Source of the DNA: Clostridiales bacterium
GTDB lineage: Bacteria; Bacillota; Clostridia; Peptostreptococcales; Anaerovoracaceae
Assembly (NCBI GenBank): GCA_015243575.1
Contig: CP042469.1
Coordinates: 1,516,929-1,580,928, forward strand
Length of the DNA stretch: 64,000 bases
Direction of reading: 5' to 3'
The notes below the pieces were generated by a model that searched no databases, was not told the origin of the DNA, and saw only the letters and a list, made by a program, of their open reading frames with translations. Positions 35,353-44,435 of the stretch are shown in pieces. Within the stretch, counting starts at the first letter, position 1; the number at the start of each line of letters is the position of its first letter. Made by a program: the position numbers and the translations under genes.

Positions 35353-37860
35353 TTACCCTGATTTTCGCCAAAGAATCCCAAGGCGAAAAAGATATTTCAA
35401 TCTTGATAAAAACACCCCACTGAGTATCAGACCGCAGAGACTGATCACAAAGCCATCCAGTAAATAGGGATATCGCAGTTGAAGATCCGTTCTTCCCTGT
35501 GGTACAACAATCAGGTTGTGGCGCCTCTCGATTTCCTGTTCCGTGTAGAAAATATCCAGCCAAGCAAGACCGGTATTGACTCCTGCTCTGGGGGAGTCGA
35601 TCCGAACTTCTTTCCCCGAGAAATTTATGGAGATTGGCACCAGCTCCCGTTTTGGAAGTGTGCCGTACGCTTCACCAAAGATTGCTTCCGCCATTCTGAT
35701 CACCTCCGGATCTCGAGTCTGTATCCCAAGATAGATCATATTTAAACCAAGAAAATAGATTCGCGGATTTTCTGCTGTACCTGCGAATACAACCTGGCGG
35801 TTTTGAAATTCGCACTGTCCCTTGATCTGGGACACACCGTCAAGATACACCGTATTCCAGGCACTGTAATCCGACGGATAACCCTCTGGCTGATATTGTA
35901 TTCCATCGTACTGCAGGGTAGGAAAGCCTTCAGTAAATGAAATGGGCTGTGAAAATACCCGAAACAGCTGATGACTACCGGTTTCCCGATCCAGAGGAAT
36001 CTGATTCATGTCGATGACGATCGTTACGCCTCGAGCCGCAAGGGTCTTCAGCAACAGTTCCGCTTCTGCCCTCTTCTCATAGGAAAAGCCTGAAAGATAG
36101 ATGATCTTATACTTTGCCAGTTCCTCCAAAGTGTAATCCTCCAATCGATTGGAATCACCCTCCTCAAAATTGGGAAAGAGCAGCGCAATATCTCTGGCCG
36201 ATGTTCCAATTGCAAGATTTAAATAATCCGTCACCGTTCCGAATTCACCTGAAACGGGATGCTGAAAGATTAGATGGCCTTCTTCTCTTGTAATCAGTTG
36301 ATATCCAGCCTGGCCTCCCGCCAGCTCCAAGCTCTTTGAATCACCGGGGCGTTTGAGCACAGACAAGGGTACGGATATCACATCAATTCCCAGCTCCAAA
36401 GAGCGATCAAACAGATACCGGTAGTGTCCAAGCTCCAGAGCGCTGTTCAGACGCACCAAATTTGAGCCTGTGGCGGCGCCTTCCCATCCCGCTCCAAAGG
36501 CATACCGGACCTTTGGCGCTGTACCTGCGATGTAATAGGGTGCAAAAGAACCATAAGTGCTGAGATCCATCACCGACATGCGCTGACGGGTAAGCGCCTT
36601 TGCCTCCTGAAGTCCCTTAATTTTGGCAGACTGTTCCACGAGGATATCGGATGAGGACAAATTGGCTTGTCTCAGGTTGATCAGATAGGTTACCGAGGGA
36701 ATACAGTCCAGCACCAACAGGAGACAAAAGACCAGCAGAAGCGGTTTCTTTAAGCTGTCCCAGAGAAGAAACCCCATGAGGATCAACGCAACAGATACGG
36801 GAACAAACCGTATCATCCAAAGAAATTGACTGAACGGAAGCTGAGAGAAAAGTCTGTAGGCCGCTTCCCCCGTAAATAGAAACAACATGATCCCAACAGC
36901 AAATAAGAGCCTGGTTCTATTGAGGCTTAAAAAGGCTCCCGCCACCCCTAACCCAACAAAGGAAATTCCGTAGTAGAAGATCAGCAGATCTCCTTTCAGC
37001 CGCTCAGCAGGAGAAAGAGATGTCCAGATGGATTGAAAGAAATATTGCATCACCTGATTGGTATTGGAATTTGTAATGGCTCCGCCAAACATAGCAGGCA
37101 CTAGCCAAAGCCCAGCAGATAAAAACACAAGTACAAACGAAATTGCAAGTGTTGCCTGAGGCCTATATTCCTTTCTGCTGATCCCATGGAGCAGCAGAAC
37201 CAGCAGCACAGAAAAAAATACAATCAGTGCAATTCCCAAATGACTCAGCAGGATAAAAAGAAATATCAACATTGCCCATAGAAGCTGGCCCACCCGCTTT
37301 TCCTCCGCAACCTGCCAGACGGTGTACAGGAACCAGGGCAGCAGCGCATTGATCACAATTCTCGGAACATTTCCATCAGTGGTACAGATACGAATATTCT
37401 CAGGAGAAAAGAACCAAATCAATGCGATGGTCAGCGCACAGCCCACTCTTTTGTATCGAATACCAAAGCATAGCCAGCCGCAGGAACCAAAAAAGAGAAC
37501 CTGACTCAAAAATACCGGATAACTGTCAAGTGAATTTCCTCCGCAAACCCATTGAATCAGTGCCAATAGATAAAGGGGAACGGGTCCCCAATACCGCATG
37601 AACTCCACCCCGTTATACCATTTTGGATCATAGAGGGGATATAAGATTCCCTGCGAAAGATTGACTCTTACCTCCTGAGCACGATATAAATGACAAAGCG
37701 TGTCGGCACCATCGAGAGCCAGGTAGCCACCCTTTAAGAAAAGACCAAACATAAAAGAGATCAGAAACAGCACGATGATAGCACCCAGCGCAGGCTCAGC
37801 TACGATACGCCCTGGTTTTTCAGCTCCGGTGGAATGAATTCCCGAAAATGTATTTTTCAT
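35353..37860 (-). CDS. XrtG-associated large polytopic membrane protein (6-PTPS-related type)
   Basis: This is an 835-residue protein with about 11-12 membrane helices. The N-terminal half (about 28-420) resembles YfhO/PTPS_related glycosyltransferase-like membrane proteins, with DGADTLCHLYRAQEVR and the YPLYDPKWYNGVEFMRYWGPVPLY stretch. The C-terminal part (about 430-800) is a large extracellular region, closing with a helix near 795-820 and a basic tail. Such a protein is a standard member of the exosortase G locus. It follows the sensor-like gene by 11 bases and ends the operon. It may transfer a sugar from a lipid carrier to the exosortase target; that is inference. AGGGGGGG precedes the ATG. 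Confidence 0.8.
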   Translation of the reverse strand: MKNTFSGIHSTGAEKPGRIVAEPALGAIIVLFLISFMFGLFLKGGYLALDGADTLCHLYRAQEVRVNLSQGILYPLYDPKWYNGVEFMRYWGPVPLYLLALIQWVCGGNSLDSYPVFLSQVLFFGSCGWLCFGIRYKRVGCALTIALIWFFSPENIRICTTDGNVPRIVINALLPWFLYTVWQVAEEKRVGQLLWAMLIFLFILLSHLGIALIVFFSVLLVLLLHGISRKEYRPQATLAISFVLVFLSAGLWLVPAMFGGAITNSNTNQVMQYFFQSIWTSLSPAERLKGDLLIFYYGISFVGLGVAGAFLSLNRTRLLFAVGIMLFLFTGEAAYRLFSQLPFSQFLWMIRFVPVSVALILMGFLLWDSLKKPLLLVFCLLLVLDCIPSVTYLINLRQANLSSSDILVEQSAKIKGLQEAKALTRQRMSVMDLSTYGSFAPYYIAGTAPKVRYAFGAGWEGAATGSNLVRLNSALELGHYRYLFDRSLELGIDVISVPLSVLKRPGDSKSLELAGGQAGYQLITREEGHLIFQHPVSGEFGTVTDYLNLAIGTSARDIALLFPNFEEGDSNRLEDYTLEELAKYKIIYLSGFSYEKRAEAELLLKTLAARGVTIVIDMNQIPLDRETGSHQLFRVFSQPISFTEGFPTLQYDGIQYQPEGYPSDYSAWNTVYLDGVSQIKGQCEFQNRQVVFAGTAENPRIYFLGLNMIYLGIQTRDPEVIRMAEAIFGEAYGTLPKRELVPISINFSGKEVRIDSPRAGVNTGLAWLDIFYTEQEIERRHNLIVVPQGRTDLQLRYPYLLDGFVISLCGLILSGVFLSRLKYLFRLGILWRKSG

Positions 37861-37871
37861 ACCGCCCCCCC

Positions 37872-39074
37872 TTACTCATCAGAAGATCCCAAATCGATCA
37901 GGTACGCTCTAGTAGGGGTCTCACTGCATTCGAACCGTACCAGCTGCCATCCAAACTGATTTAAAACCGAGGCAAATTCATTTTTAAAGTACTCGCTGAT
38001 ATTCTCGAGTGTCGGGTTTAATACGTCAAAAGGAGGGATATCATTGAGAGTCTGATCCTGATATCGTTCAAGGATTCCATCAATCTTAAGCTCTACTTCA
38101 TTAAATAGAATGATCCCGTCTTTCTGGTTCACCGCCTGAGCAGTCATCTGCCAGGTATGGGGATGCAGCTCACCTGGTTTGCCATCTATATAAATGTAAT
38201 GATAGGTATTGAGGTAGAATTTCAGCCTATATTGACGATATCTGAGGTTCTCCGATGATACTGTGCCCGCCTCACCAATAGCTGCGGACGCCCCTTTCGC
38301 TGCAGCATCAAACTCTCCTGCTTCCATTGCAGCAGGCTCCCCTTTCCCAAACACAGCAAGCTGCCCCTCGCTCAAAGCCATAACCTGCAGATTTCGCTGC
38401 TGCAGTTCCTCCTTCAAAGCTCGATTTTTCTCTTCCGCACCGGATATCTCTCCGTTGAAGATCAGCGTAACGATGATTGCCACAGCACTGAGAAGCAGCG
38501 CCGCCATCATCAGGTACGTCTGGTGTGCCAGCATTTGATTCAGTGACATAATATAGGAAGTCTTTGTGCAGAGAATCAGGGTGTAACGAGCTCCCTCTGC
38601 CGTAAAGGTTTTTACCGACGCTAATAACTCCCCTTCTCCCGCCCGTTCAACCTGAGCCGAAAAGCTTTCCTCCTCTGCCAGGCGTCGAAGGAAATCTGCA
38701 TTCTTCTCAGCTGTAAAATAGCCAGCGAGTCCTTTCGCTGTGTATTGTTTTGTCAGTGAATCATTTCGCAGAAACAGAAGCCTGTCTTCTTTGGATAAAA
38801 TCCAGTACCGGCTCCCTGTGGCCGTAGAATCCTGAAGGTAGCGGAGCATTTTCTGTTCCCACATAAGAGAAACAGAATTGCTGCCCGCGTTAGCACCTGA
38901 AAATAAGACTGCCTGCTGCACCAAAAGGAGCTGCTCTTGGCCATAATGCTCCAGCATGATTTTCTGCTCCCTATGCCCTTCGTATCCGATGAAAAGAAGC
39001 ATACCCAAAGAGAAAAGGATCACAAAGATAATCCTCTTTCCGTTGGAACCGGGCGATTTAAATAGATATTCCAT
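37872..39074 (-). CDS. Membrane sensor-like protein with C-terminal 6-PTPS-like domain
   Basis: This 400-residue protein has a membrane helix (about 14-31), an extracellular Cache-like domain (about 35-180), a second helix (about 187-207), a charged linker (about 210-275) and a cytoplasmic domain similar to 6-pyruvoyl-tetrahydropterin synthase/QueD (about 278-395). The zinc ligands appear kept as H292, H304 and H306 (in TYHYIY and LHPHTW), and the SET glutamate (E385) is present, but no Cys lies in the catalytic position before HPH. It would link an outside signal to a pterin-like or unrelated ligand. It lies between the glycosyltransferase and the polytopic protein of the XrtG locus. Confidence 0.78.
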   Translation of the reverse strand: MEYLFKSPGSNGKRIIFVILFSLGMLLFIGYEGHREQKIMLEHYGQEQLLLVQQAVLFSGANAGSNSVSLMWEQKMLRYLQDSTATGSRYWILSKEDRLLFLRNDSLTKQYTAKGLAGYFTAEKNADFLRRLAEEESFSAQVERAGEGELLASVKTFTAEGARYTLILCTKTSYIMSLNQMLAHQTYLMMAALLLSAVAIIVTLIFNGEISGAEEKNRALKEELQQRNLQVMALSEGQLAVFGKGEPAAMEAGEFDAAAKGASAAIGEAGTVSSENLRYRQYRLKFYLNTYHYIYIDGKPGELHPHTWQMTAQAVNQKDGIILFNEVELKIDGILERYQDQTLNDIPPFDVLNPTLENISEYFKNEFASVLNQFGWQLVRFECSETPTRAYLIDLGSSDE

Positions 39075-39093
39075 TCAGATTCATTCCCTTCGC

Positions 39094-40458
39094 TTACGAT
39101 TCTATGTGTCGATTCACCGCTTTTCTTAAAGCTTTGAGCCAGGAATAGGGTACTGCCAGAACCCTTCGGACAGAGGCAGACGCCTTGCTTCTCTCTTCTG
39201 TTAGGTTCATCGTTTTCCAGCTGCTTTCGGTATCGATGCTATTGATAATTCCCGCAAGCCGAATCCAAAATACAGCAAAGTTATAAAAAGGCAGCAGTGC
39301 TACCAGTCCTCCCAGACCGATATAATAGCGCTGCAGCTGCCCAAACCCCCTGAGATAACCGATGATGGTCAAATAATACAAATAGGCGGTCAGCACATAC
39401 AGTAAGAAAATCAGACCCACGGAAAATAAGATCAATACCATTGAATAATTCTTAAATGCAAGACAGCCCAAAGCGAAATACCAGATCATCCTTGGAAAGG
39501 CGAAGGTATGGTCATAAAGTAGTGTTTTGATCATCGGCCTGCCGGGAATGGATTTTCTGCTATGTGAAAATAAATTTGAAACCTCCAGTTCGCCCCGCTG
39601 CCATCGCTGTCTCTGGGTGTAAAGCTCATTGAGCCCGAGGATGGGTTCTGACAAGAAGATCGCATTCTCGCATAGGTGCACTCTTTGCTTCAAAAGCAGC
39701 TTTACCTGAAAGGTAAGCTGGGTATCTTCAGAAACAGTTCCGGTATGATACAGCTGTGATTTTAAGATCGTGGATTTTCGAAAAGCAGAAAAAGCACCGG
39801 AAAGGGTATAAATCATATTCAGCTCCGAGTCATAATTTCTACCGGCCAGAAATGCCTGTGCATATTCAAGAAACTCAAGTCTTCGCAGCAGCCTTCTGCT
39901 CCGCTTGTCGCTCTCCTCTACAAGCTCCCAATCCGTCAGGATGACCCCCGTCATGCAATGAATACCGGAATTTTCCTCAAACCTCTGGACGAGGTTGCTC
40001 AGCGCATCCGATTGAAGACGGCCGTCACTATCGATATGAATGATATATTTCCCCTCGCTGTTGAACAACGCTAGATTTAATGCCTTGGACTTTCCCTGCT
40101 TTGCGCTGAGCCACTGAATCATCAATTCCGGAAACTCCTTCTGACATTGCTGAAACACAAGAAAGCTGTCATCGGATCCTTGATTGTGAACCAGCAAAAT
40201 ACGAATCATGTGCTTCGGATACGTCGAATGATCAATGGAAGCAATGCATGCTCTCAGAGTCTTCGCAGAGTTATAGATCGGTATGATGATACAGATCTCG
40301 GGATAATAGACTTCGTCTTTTACCTTGTTACCGAAAAACATCTTCTTGATCAGAATGAGAACACCGCCCAGTGCCGGGATGATCTCCAAAAGCAGCGGAA
40401 TAATGACCCAGGCCATCCAAAAAACAATGGGACTGGCAAAATAATCAACGATGCTCAT
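39094..40458 (-). CDS. Exosortase-G-associated GT2 glycosyltransferase
   Basis: This is a 454-residue membrane glycosyltransferase of family 2. N-terminal helices (about 8-42), the nucleotide-sugar domain with HIDSDGR (DxD-type), the TED-like SEDTQ region, and the QxxRW-type QRQRWQRGE are in the order of processive synthases such as BcsA. Further helices follow (about 300-400). It overlaps the xrtG end by 14 bases, with AGGGGG before the ATG. The product could be an exported glycan or a glycan attached to the exosortase target. It belongs to the group of genes found together with XrtG. Confidence 0.87.
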   Translation of the reverse strand: MSIVDYFASPIVFWMAWVIIPLLLEIIPALGGVLILIKKMFFGNKVKDEVYYPEICIIIPIYNSAKTLRACIASIDHSTYPKHMIRILLVHNQGSDDSFLVFQQCQKEFPELMIQWLSAKQGKSKALNLALFNSEGKYIIHIDSDGRLQSDALSNLVQRFEENSGIHCMTGVILTDWELVEESDKRSRRLLRRLEFLEYAQAFLAGRNYDSELNMIYTLSGAFSAFRKSTILKSQLYHTGTVSEDTQLTFQVKLLLKQRVHLCENAIFLSEPILGLNELYTQRQRWQRGELEVSNLFSHSRKSIPGRPMIKTLLYDHTFAFPRMIWYFALGCLAFKNYSMVLILFSVGLIFLLYVLTAYLYYLTIIGYLRGFGQLQRYYIGLGGLVALLPFYNFAVFWIRLAGIINSIDTESSWKTMNLTEERSKASASVRRVLAVPYSWLKALRKAVNRHIES

Positions 40459-41032
40459 AGCGAAATCCCCCTACCTTTTGCCGGACAATCTGAGCCCTTG
40501 TAAATACATAGAAATATAATATTACCGATAAACCGTAAAACACCAGCCTTCCGATTACCGTATGGGCAAGATAAAAGATATCATTTCCAAAGAGATAGAT
40601 TAAAATGCAAATCAGGTGGATCCTCAGGACATTGGCAGTAAAGATCCATAATACACCGCCAATACTGACCATTATTTTTTCAGAAAACCGGTATACTGGA
40701 AAGAACCAAAGCAGTGATAAAAATACCAGTATTTCGATCACACCGGAACATTCATAATCTACCGACAGCGAAATAGAGGAAGACTTACTCTCAATTAATA
40801 AAATCCCGTACTCGAAAAAAGAGGAATAGGTATTGGTCCATTCTCCCAGCAAGCCGGCAGCGGAAGATACGTAGCGTGACAGGTAGATTGTCAATACCGG
40901 CTCAACAAGAATCATGAGCAGGAGAAATAAACCCACACAGCCCCATAGGAACTTCCAGAATCTCAGCTTAGCATGGTGAAGAGCAGCAAGGCCCATCACC
41001 CACAAAAATCCATACAATATGATTCCGATCAT
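40445..41032 (-). CDS. xrtG: Exosortase family protein XrtG
   Basis: This is a 195-residue polytopic transpeptidase-like enzyme with about six helices. The exosortase catalytic residues are visible: Cys95 in DYECSGVIE, Arg137 in ANVLRIHLI and His157 in YLAHTVIG. Exosortases cut C-terminal sorting signals on the outer face and probably attach the protein to another anchor. The start is the ATG at 41032, which overlaps the stop of the target gene (ATGA), rather than an earlier Met in frame. Immediately upstream is the Firmicu-CTERM target; downstream is the glycosyltransferase. XrtG is a comparative-genomics family; I know of no biochemical proof. Confidence 0.88.
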   Translation of the reverse strand: MIGIILYGFLWVMGLAALHHAKLRFWKFLWGCVGLFLLLMILVEPVLTIYLSRYVSSAAGLLGEWTNTYSSFFEYGILLIESKSSSISLSVDYECSGVIEILVFLSLLWFFPVYRFSEKIMVSIGGVLWIFTANVLRIHLICILIYLFGNDIFYLAHTVIGRLVFYGLSVILYFYVFTRAQIVRQKVGGFRYEHR

Positions 41033-42237
41033 CTCTGTCTCAATCTCCAAATCCGACCTTTGCGATTCGATCCCCAATTGTTACGGAAAAACAAAATCAG
41101 AGCGACCATTCCAAGGCAAAGCAGAATCCCTGCAATCGGTCCTGTTGAAGTTCCCACAGAGATTAGCGCTAGCTGGCGTACAATCAGATTTGGACACCAC
41201 ATCTCAATCTTACTCACATTATCCAGATTGAGCCCGGGGTTTTTCAGTTGAAATGCTGCCATAGGAAGCTTCATCTCAAGCTCATCCTGCTCTTGGGGGC
41301 CGCCGATATACAGGCAGGCCTGCGAGCCTGCAACCTCTCTATTGTCGTACATGCTTCCGTCATTTTTGTATTTCACATATACGGTTTGTATTCCAAGCGG
41401 CGCATTTCCGTTTGGAAAAGACCTGCCGTTAGCATCTAGAATGTTGACATTCAGGCGATACCTGTCATTGATCTGAAAATAGTACTCATTTCCATTGAAC
41501 GAATATTTCCACCCGCTTAGCATTTTAATGTGCAGATAGACAAAGTCGCCATCACAAAACAAGGATGCATAATGATAGTTTTTCTGATTCTTGGGCTGGC
41601 TGCTGACATAATTGATGACGTAAGAATGAGGCTTGTCCTCCCAATCGTCAAAATATCCATCGATAAGAATATTGCCATAGCCCCCAGCCTCCTCCTGTGC
41701 ATAAACCTTCAGAACGCCGGCACCCATGTTTCCCGTTACCGCTGCCGAGACCACGAGCAGCAGCAATATCAACTTCTTCATCAAGATCGGCATCAAGATC
41801 GGCATTAGCTTCTGCATCAGCTTCAACTTTTGCGGCCGCACTGAGCCACCAGATTCCAAGACCCGGTTCTGGCTCCTGACCGTTGGAGCTGATACGATAT
41901 ATACCCGCAGCGGAGTTTCGCTGATTTCCAGTGATGTCAAGGTCAGATCCTTTAATTGCAAGACTGCCCTTAGCTCCTCGAAAAAAAGCTCCCCCAGATG
42001 CTCCACCGTAGGAGGCAGGTTGCTGAACTTCTCCAATTCATTCAGATATTTTTTATCGTATTCCTCCAAATAGCGATGCACCGTTTCATCCAGATTCGGA
42101 TATGATAGAAATACGACGTCAGACGGATGCTCGATCATCAGCGCAAGTTCCAGAGTATGTCCATGTCTGACTCCCCCTCCATCTCCTAAATTGTGTTCAA
42201 TATTGATACGGTAGCTGTTTTTATACCATCGTTTCAT
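41029..42237 (-). CDS. Firmicu-CTERM protein fused to an N-terminal 6-PTPS-like domain (XrtG target)
   Basis: This 402-residue protein has a cytoplasmic N-terminal 6-PTPS/QueD-like domain (about 5-120) with zinc histidines H15, H25 and H27 and Glu107 in SET, but no catalytic Cys. A basic-hydrophobic segment follows (about 140-175, ending KVYAQ, like an internal signal anchor). An extracellular domain comes next (about 188-350; its start IDGYFDDWE resembles CBM9-like folds). The C-terminal sorting signal (about 358-402) has VGTSTGP, a helix and a basic tail. The topology puts one domain inside and the target domain outside. It begins the locus at a divergent promoter region and is followed at once by xrtG. 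Confidence 0.82.
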   Translation of the reverse strand: MKRWYKNSYRINIEHNLGDGGGVRHGHTLELALMIEHPSDVVFLSYPNLDETVHRYLEEYDKKYLNELEKFSNLPPTVEHLGELFFEELRAVLQLKDLTLTSLEISETPLRVYIVSAPTVRSQNRVLESGGSVRPQKLKLMQKLMPILMPILMKKLILLLLVVSAAVTGNMGAGVLKVYAQEEAGGYGNILIDGYFDDWEDKPHSYVINYVSSQPKNQKNYHYASLFCDGDFVYLHIKMLSGWKYSFNGNEYYFQINDRYRLNVNILDANGRSFPNGNAPLGIQTVYVKYKNDGSMYDNREVAGSQACLYIGGPQEQDELEMKLPMAAFQLKNPGLNLDNVSKIEMWCPNLIVRQLALISVGTSTGPIAGILLCLGMVALILFFRNNWGSNRKGRIWRLRQR

Positions 42238-42429
42238 TTTATTTCCTTCACATATTTACACCAGACATCCAACGTTTTATGCCCTGTTATTTAGAAAACC
42301 CAGTATTGGTACTCTATAGAAACTATTTTTATTATTCTCAGAAAGAAATCAAAGTAACACAAACATTTCACTGTGAATATACTGACCTTGAAAAGAAATA
42401 ATGAAAGACCGGTTAAAGGAGGGAAATAT

Positions 42430-43425
42430 ATGAGTTGTTTCGGTGGCAACATATCGCCGGACCTCTTTCAAAAATGCTGCAATGCTAACCAGCTCTGTGA
42501 ATTTAGCGGGAATTTAAGTGACGTTTCATCCGAACCTATTTTTGTTCAGAAGGTGTATGACGCGGTACTTTTTAACCTTCAAGGGCTGAAAACTGTGACC
42601 AATCAGTGCTTTTCACCTGCAATACCCAGGGGGCACAGAATCAGAAGGGTCATAGACATTCGCTGCAAGAGGTTCTTTAATCCGCTAAATGTGGAAGACC
42701 CGTCAAACCTCACACTGGACGTCAATACAACCATTTCAGGTGCGTCGTTCATTCAGGACGCACATTGCGAACCCATTCGCGTGGTTGGCCCCGACGGTAC
42801 ATTTTCTGAAAAGGTTCTTTATGCAGATACAGAAGAATGCGATGAGAAATGCAAAGGGACTCCGATTTTCGGTACCCAAAACATCGCCATCACCGGAGAC
42901 GTATTGGTAACAATTGATTTACTGTTGAGTGACAGAAATGACCGCGAGGTCGTATTCAGTGTCTGTGCCAACGTAAATATTGCCGATGATCGAAATCCGC
43001 TGGTGCTCACCAACTTCTTTGAGCTCTGCATGCCTTCCACGAAAAACAGTGCATTTCTGCCACGTTTTGGTGAGTTCTGTAATCCGGCCTGTGAAACCAG
43101 ACTGGCTACAAACAGCATAGGAAGAGATATCACGATCTGTCCTGATGGTACAATCAAGGCAAATCTGATCGTCGCATTATGCGTTACATGTGAAAAGAAG
43201 ATTGTGGTTCCGGTGCAGCTTTGCGTATTATCGACCGGATTCGTTCAATTGGAGCCTCAGGTATCCGCAATCTGTGCAACTTTCCCGTCACTATTCCCGA
43301 ATCAGATCAGAGAAAGCGACACACGGGAAAACTGCGGGGACGTTGATAGTGAAAGAGATATCTGCGACACGGTCTGCGATGTCTGCAATGACGACCGACG
43401 CGGCGGCAGACCAAGAAGACGATAA
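42430..43425 (+). CDS. Unrecognised cysteine-rich protein (22 Cys in 331 residues)
   Basis: I do not recognise this protein. It starts MSCFGGNIS with AAAGGAGGG just upstream, so the longer frame is rejected. About 22 cysteines are spread over the whole chain, including CC, ECDEKC, CNPAC, CVTC and, near the end, CDTVCDVC, with a basic RGGRPRRR tail. There is no signal peptide or clear membrane helix. Beta-rich segments with repeated Val/Ile strands and many Asn/Asp suggest a structural protein. Spore-coat or exosporium proteins of Clostridia have this character, but no spore-sigma promoter is obvious. It diverges from the XrtG operon and ends in a strong terminator. Confidence 0.75.
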   Translation: MSCFGGNISPDLFQKCCNANQLCEFSGNLSDVSSEPIFVQKVYDAVLFNLQGLKTVTNQCFSPAIPRGHRIRRVIDIRCKRFFNPLNVEDPSNLTLDVNTTISGASFIQDAHCEPIRVVGPDGTFSEKVLYADTEECDEKCKGTPIFGTQNIAITGDVLVTIDLLLSDRNDREVVFSVCANVNIADDRNPLVLTNFFELCMPSTKNSAFLPRFGEFCNPACETRLATNSIGRDITICPDGTIKANLIVALCVTCEKKIVVPVQLCVLSTGFVQLEPQVSAICATFPSLFPNQIRESDTRENCGDVDSERDICDTVCDVCNDDRRGGRPRRR

Positions 43426-43458
43426 AAAAAATAGTGTCGTACGCGACACTATTTTTTT
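43425..43458. terminator. Strong bidirectional terminator after the Cys-rich gene
   Basis: TAGTGTCG and CGACACTA (43432-43439 and 43444-43451) pair with a TACG loop. A-tracts and T-tracts flank both sides, so it can stop transcription from both strands. Confidence 0.9.
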
Positions 43459-43501
43459 CCAGCCCCTTAAAGACGTGCTGCACTGTTTCAGTCTCCGTCA
43501 T

Positions 43502-43537
43502 AAATGCTGCGGTACTTTTCCAATACCGCAGCATTTT
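43502..43537 (-). terminator. Terminator after the trp operon
   Basis: A 12-bp perfect stem AATGCTGCGGTA/TACCGCAGCATT has a 9-base loop. The T-run is short on both strands. It lies about 80 bases past the aroF stop. The 43426-43619 gap holds this and the preceding terminator, with no gene. Confidence 0.7.
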
Positions 43538-43619
43538 GCTGTCTTTAAAACACAATGAGCGACTCATTCTGACAGGGTACCCAACTGAATTGAGCTCACC
43601 CTTTTTCTTCAGTCAGTTC

Positions 43620-44429
43620 TCAGCCCAGCCTTTTCTTCTCAAAAAAGACTCTTTGGCGAATGTCTTGCATCAGTACGTCGAAATCCTCCGGGCTCAGAGA
43701 TTGATCCCCATCAGACAGGGAATGCTGCGGGTCAAGGTTCACTTCGATCATCAGCCCGTCTGCGCCCACCGCCACTGCGGCTTTGGACAGAGGGCCCACC
43801 AGGCTTCTGATTCCCGCCGCGTGGCTCGGATCAACAATAACCGGAAGATGGGTTCTTTCTTTTAATAGCGGTATAGAAGACAGATCCAGTGTATTTCTAG
43901 TCATGGTCTCAAAGGTTCTGATACCCCGCTCGCATAGGATGACCTGTTCATTCCCTTCTGCCAGGATATATTCCGCGCTCATCAACAGTTCTTCAATGGT
44001 ATTGGCCAAGCCCCTTTTCAGCAGGACTGGTTTTTTGCAGCGTCCCACTTCTTTCAGCAGATCAAAATTTTGCATATTTCTGGCACCGATCTGTATGATA
44101 TCGATCTCCTCAAGCAGCGGCAGCTGTGTCTGATTCATGATCTCTGTAATGACAGGCAAGCCCCTCTTTCTCTTAGTCTCAAGAAGAAGGCTCAGTCCCT
44201 CTTCCTGTAATCCCTGAAAGGAATACGGCGATGTTCTGGGCTTGAAGGCTCCCCCCCTGAGTATGGCTGCACCACTTGCCATCACGGACTGTGCCATACC
44301 GTCAATTTGTTCTCTGCTTTCCACTGAGCAGGGCCCTGCTATGACGGTGAAGTATCCGTCACCAATGACCCTCCCGCCAGCGTGAATCAGGGTTCTTTCT
44401 CTCGTTTCTGGTTTTAATGCAAACAGCAT
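43620..44429 (-). CDS. aroF: 3-deoxy-7-phosphoheptulonate (DAHP) synthase, KDO8P-like class
   Basis: This 269-residue enzyme makes DAHP from phosphoenolpyruvate and erythrose 4-phosphate, the first step to chorismate. It is of the short type without an ACT or chorismate-mutase domain, so feedback control by that domain is absent. Signatures are [42 protein letters not shown] and [17 protein letters not shown] precedes the ATG. It is the last gene of the trp operon, 6 bases after trpA, so precursor supply is controlled with the tryptophan branch. Confidence 0.95.
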   Translation of the reverse strand: MLFALKPETRERTLIHAGGRVIGDGYFTVIAGPCSVESREQIDGMAQSVMASGAAILRGGAFKPRTSPYSFQGLQEEGLSLLLETKRKRGLPVITEIMNQTQLPLLEEIDIIQIGARNMQNFDLLKEVGRCKKPVLLKRGLANTIEELLMSAEYILAEGNEQVILCERGIRTFETMTRNTLDLSSIPLLKERTHLPVIVDPSHAAGIRSLVGPLSKAAVAVGADGLMIEVNLDPQHSLSDGDQSLSPEDFDVLMQDIRQRVFFEKKRLG

Positions 44430-44435
44430 TTCAAA

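Noticed and set aside
41760-41815. Frameshift splitting the XrtG target
   Set aside because: The frame is open across the tandem duplication and gives a reasonable signal-anchor, so I keep one gene and list the junction as a point to check.
42238-42429. Sporulation-sigma promoter for the Cys-rich gene
   Set aside because: No good match to the SigE, SigG or SigK patterns could be seen.
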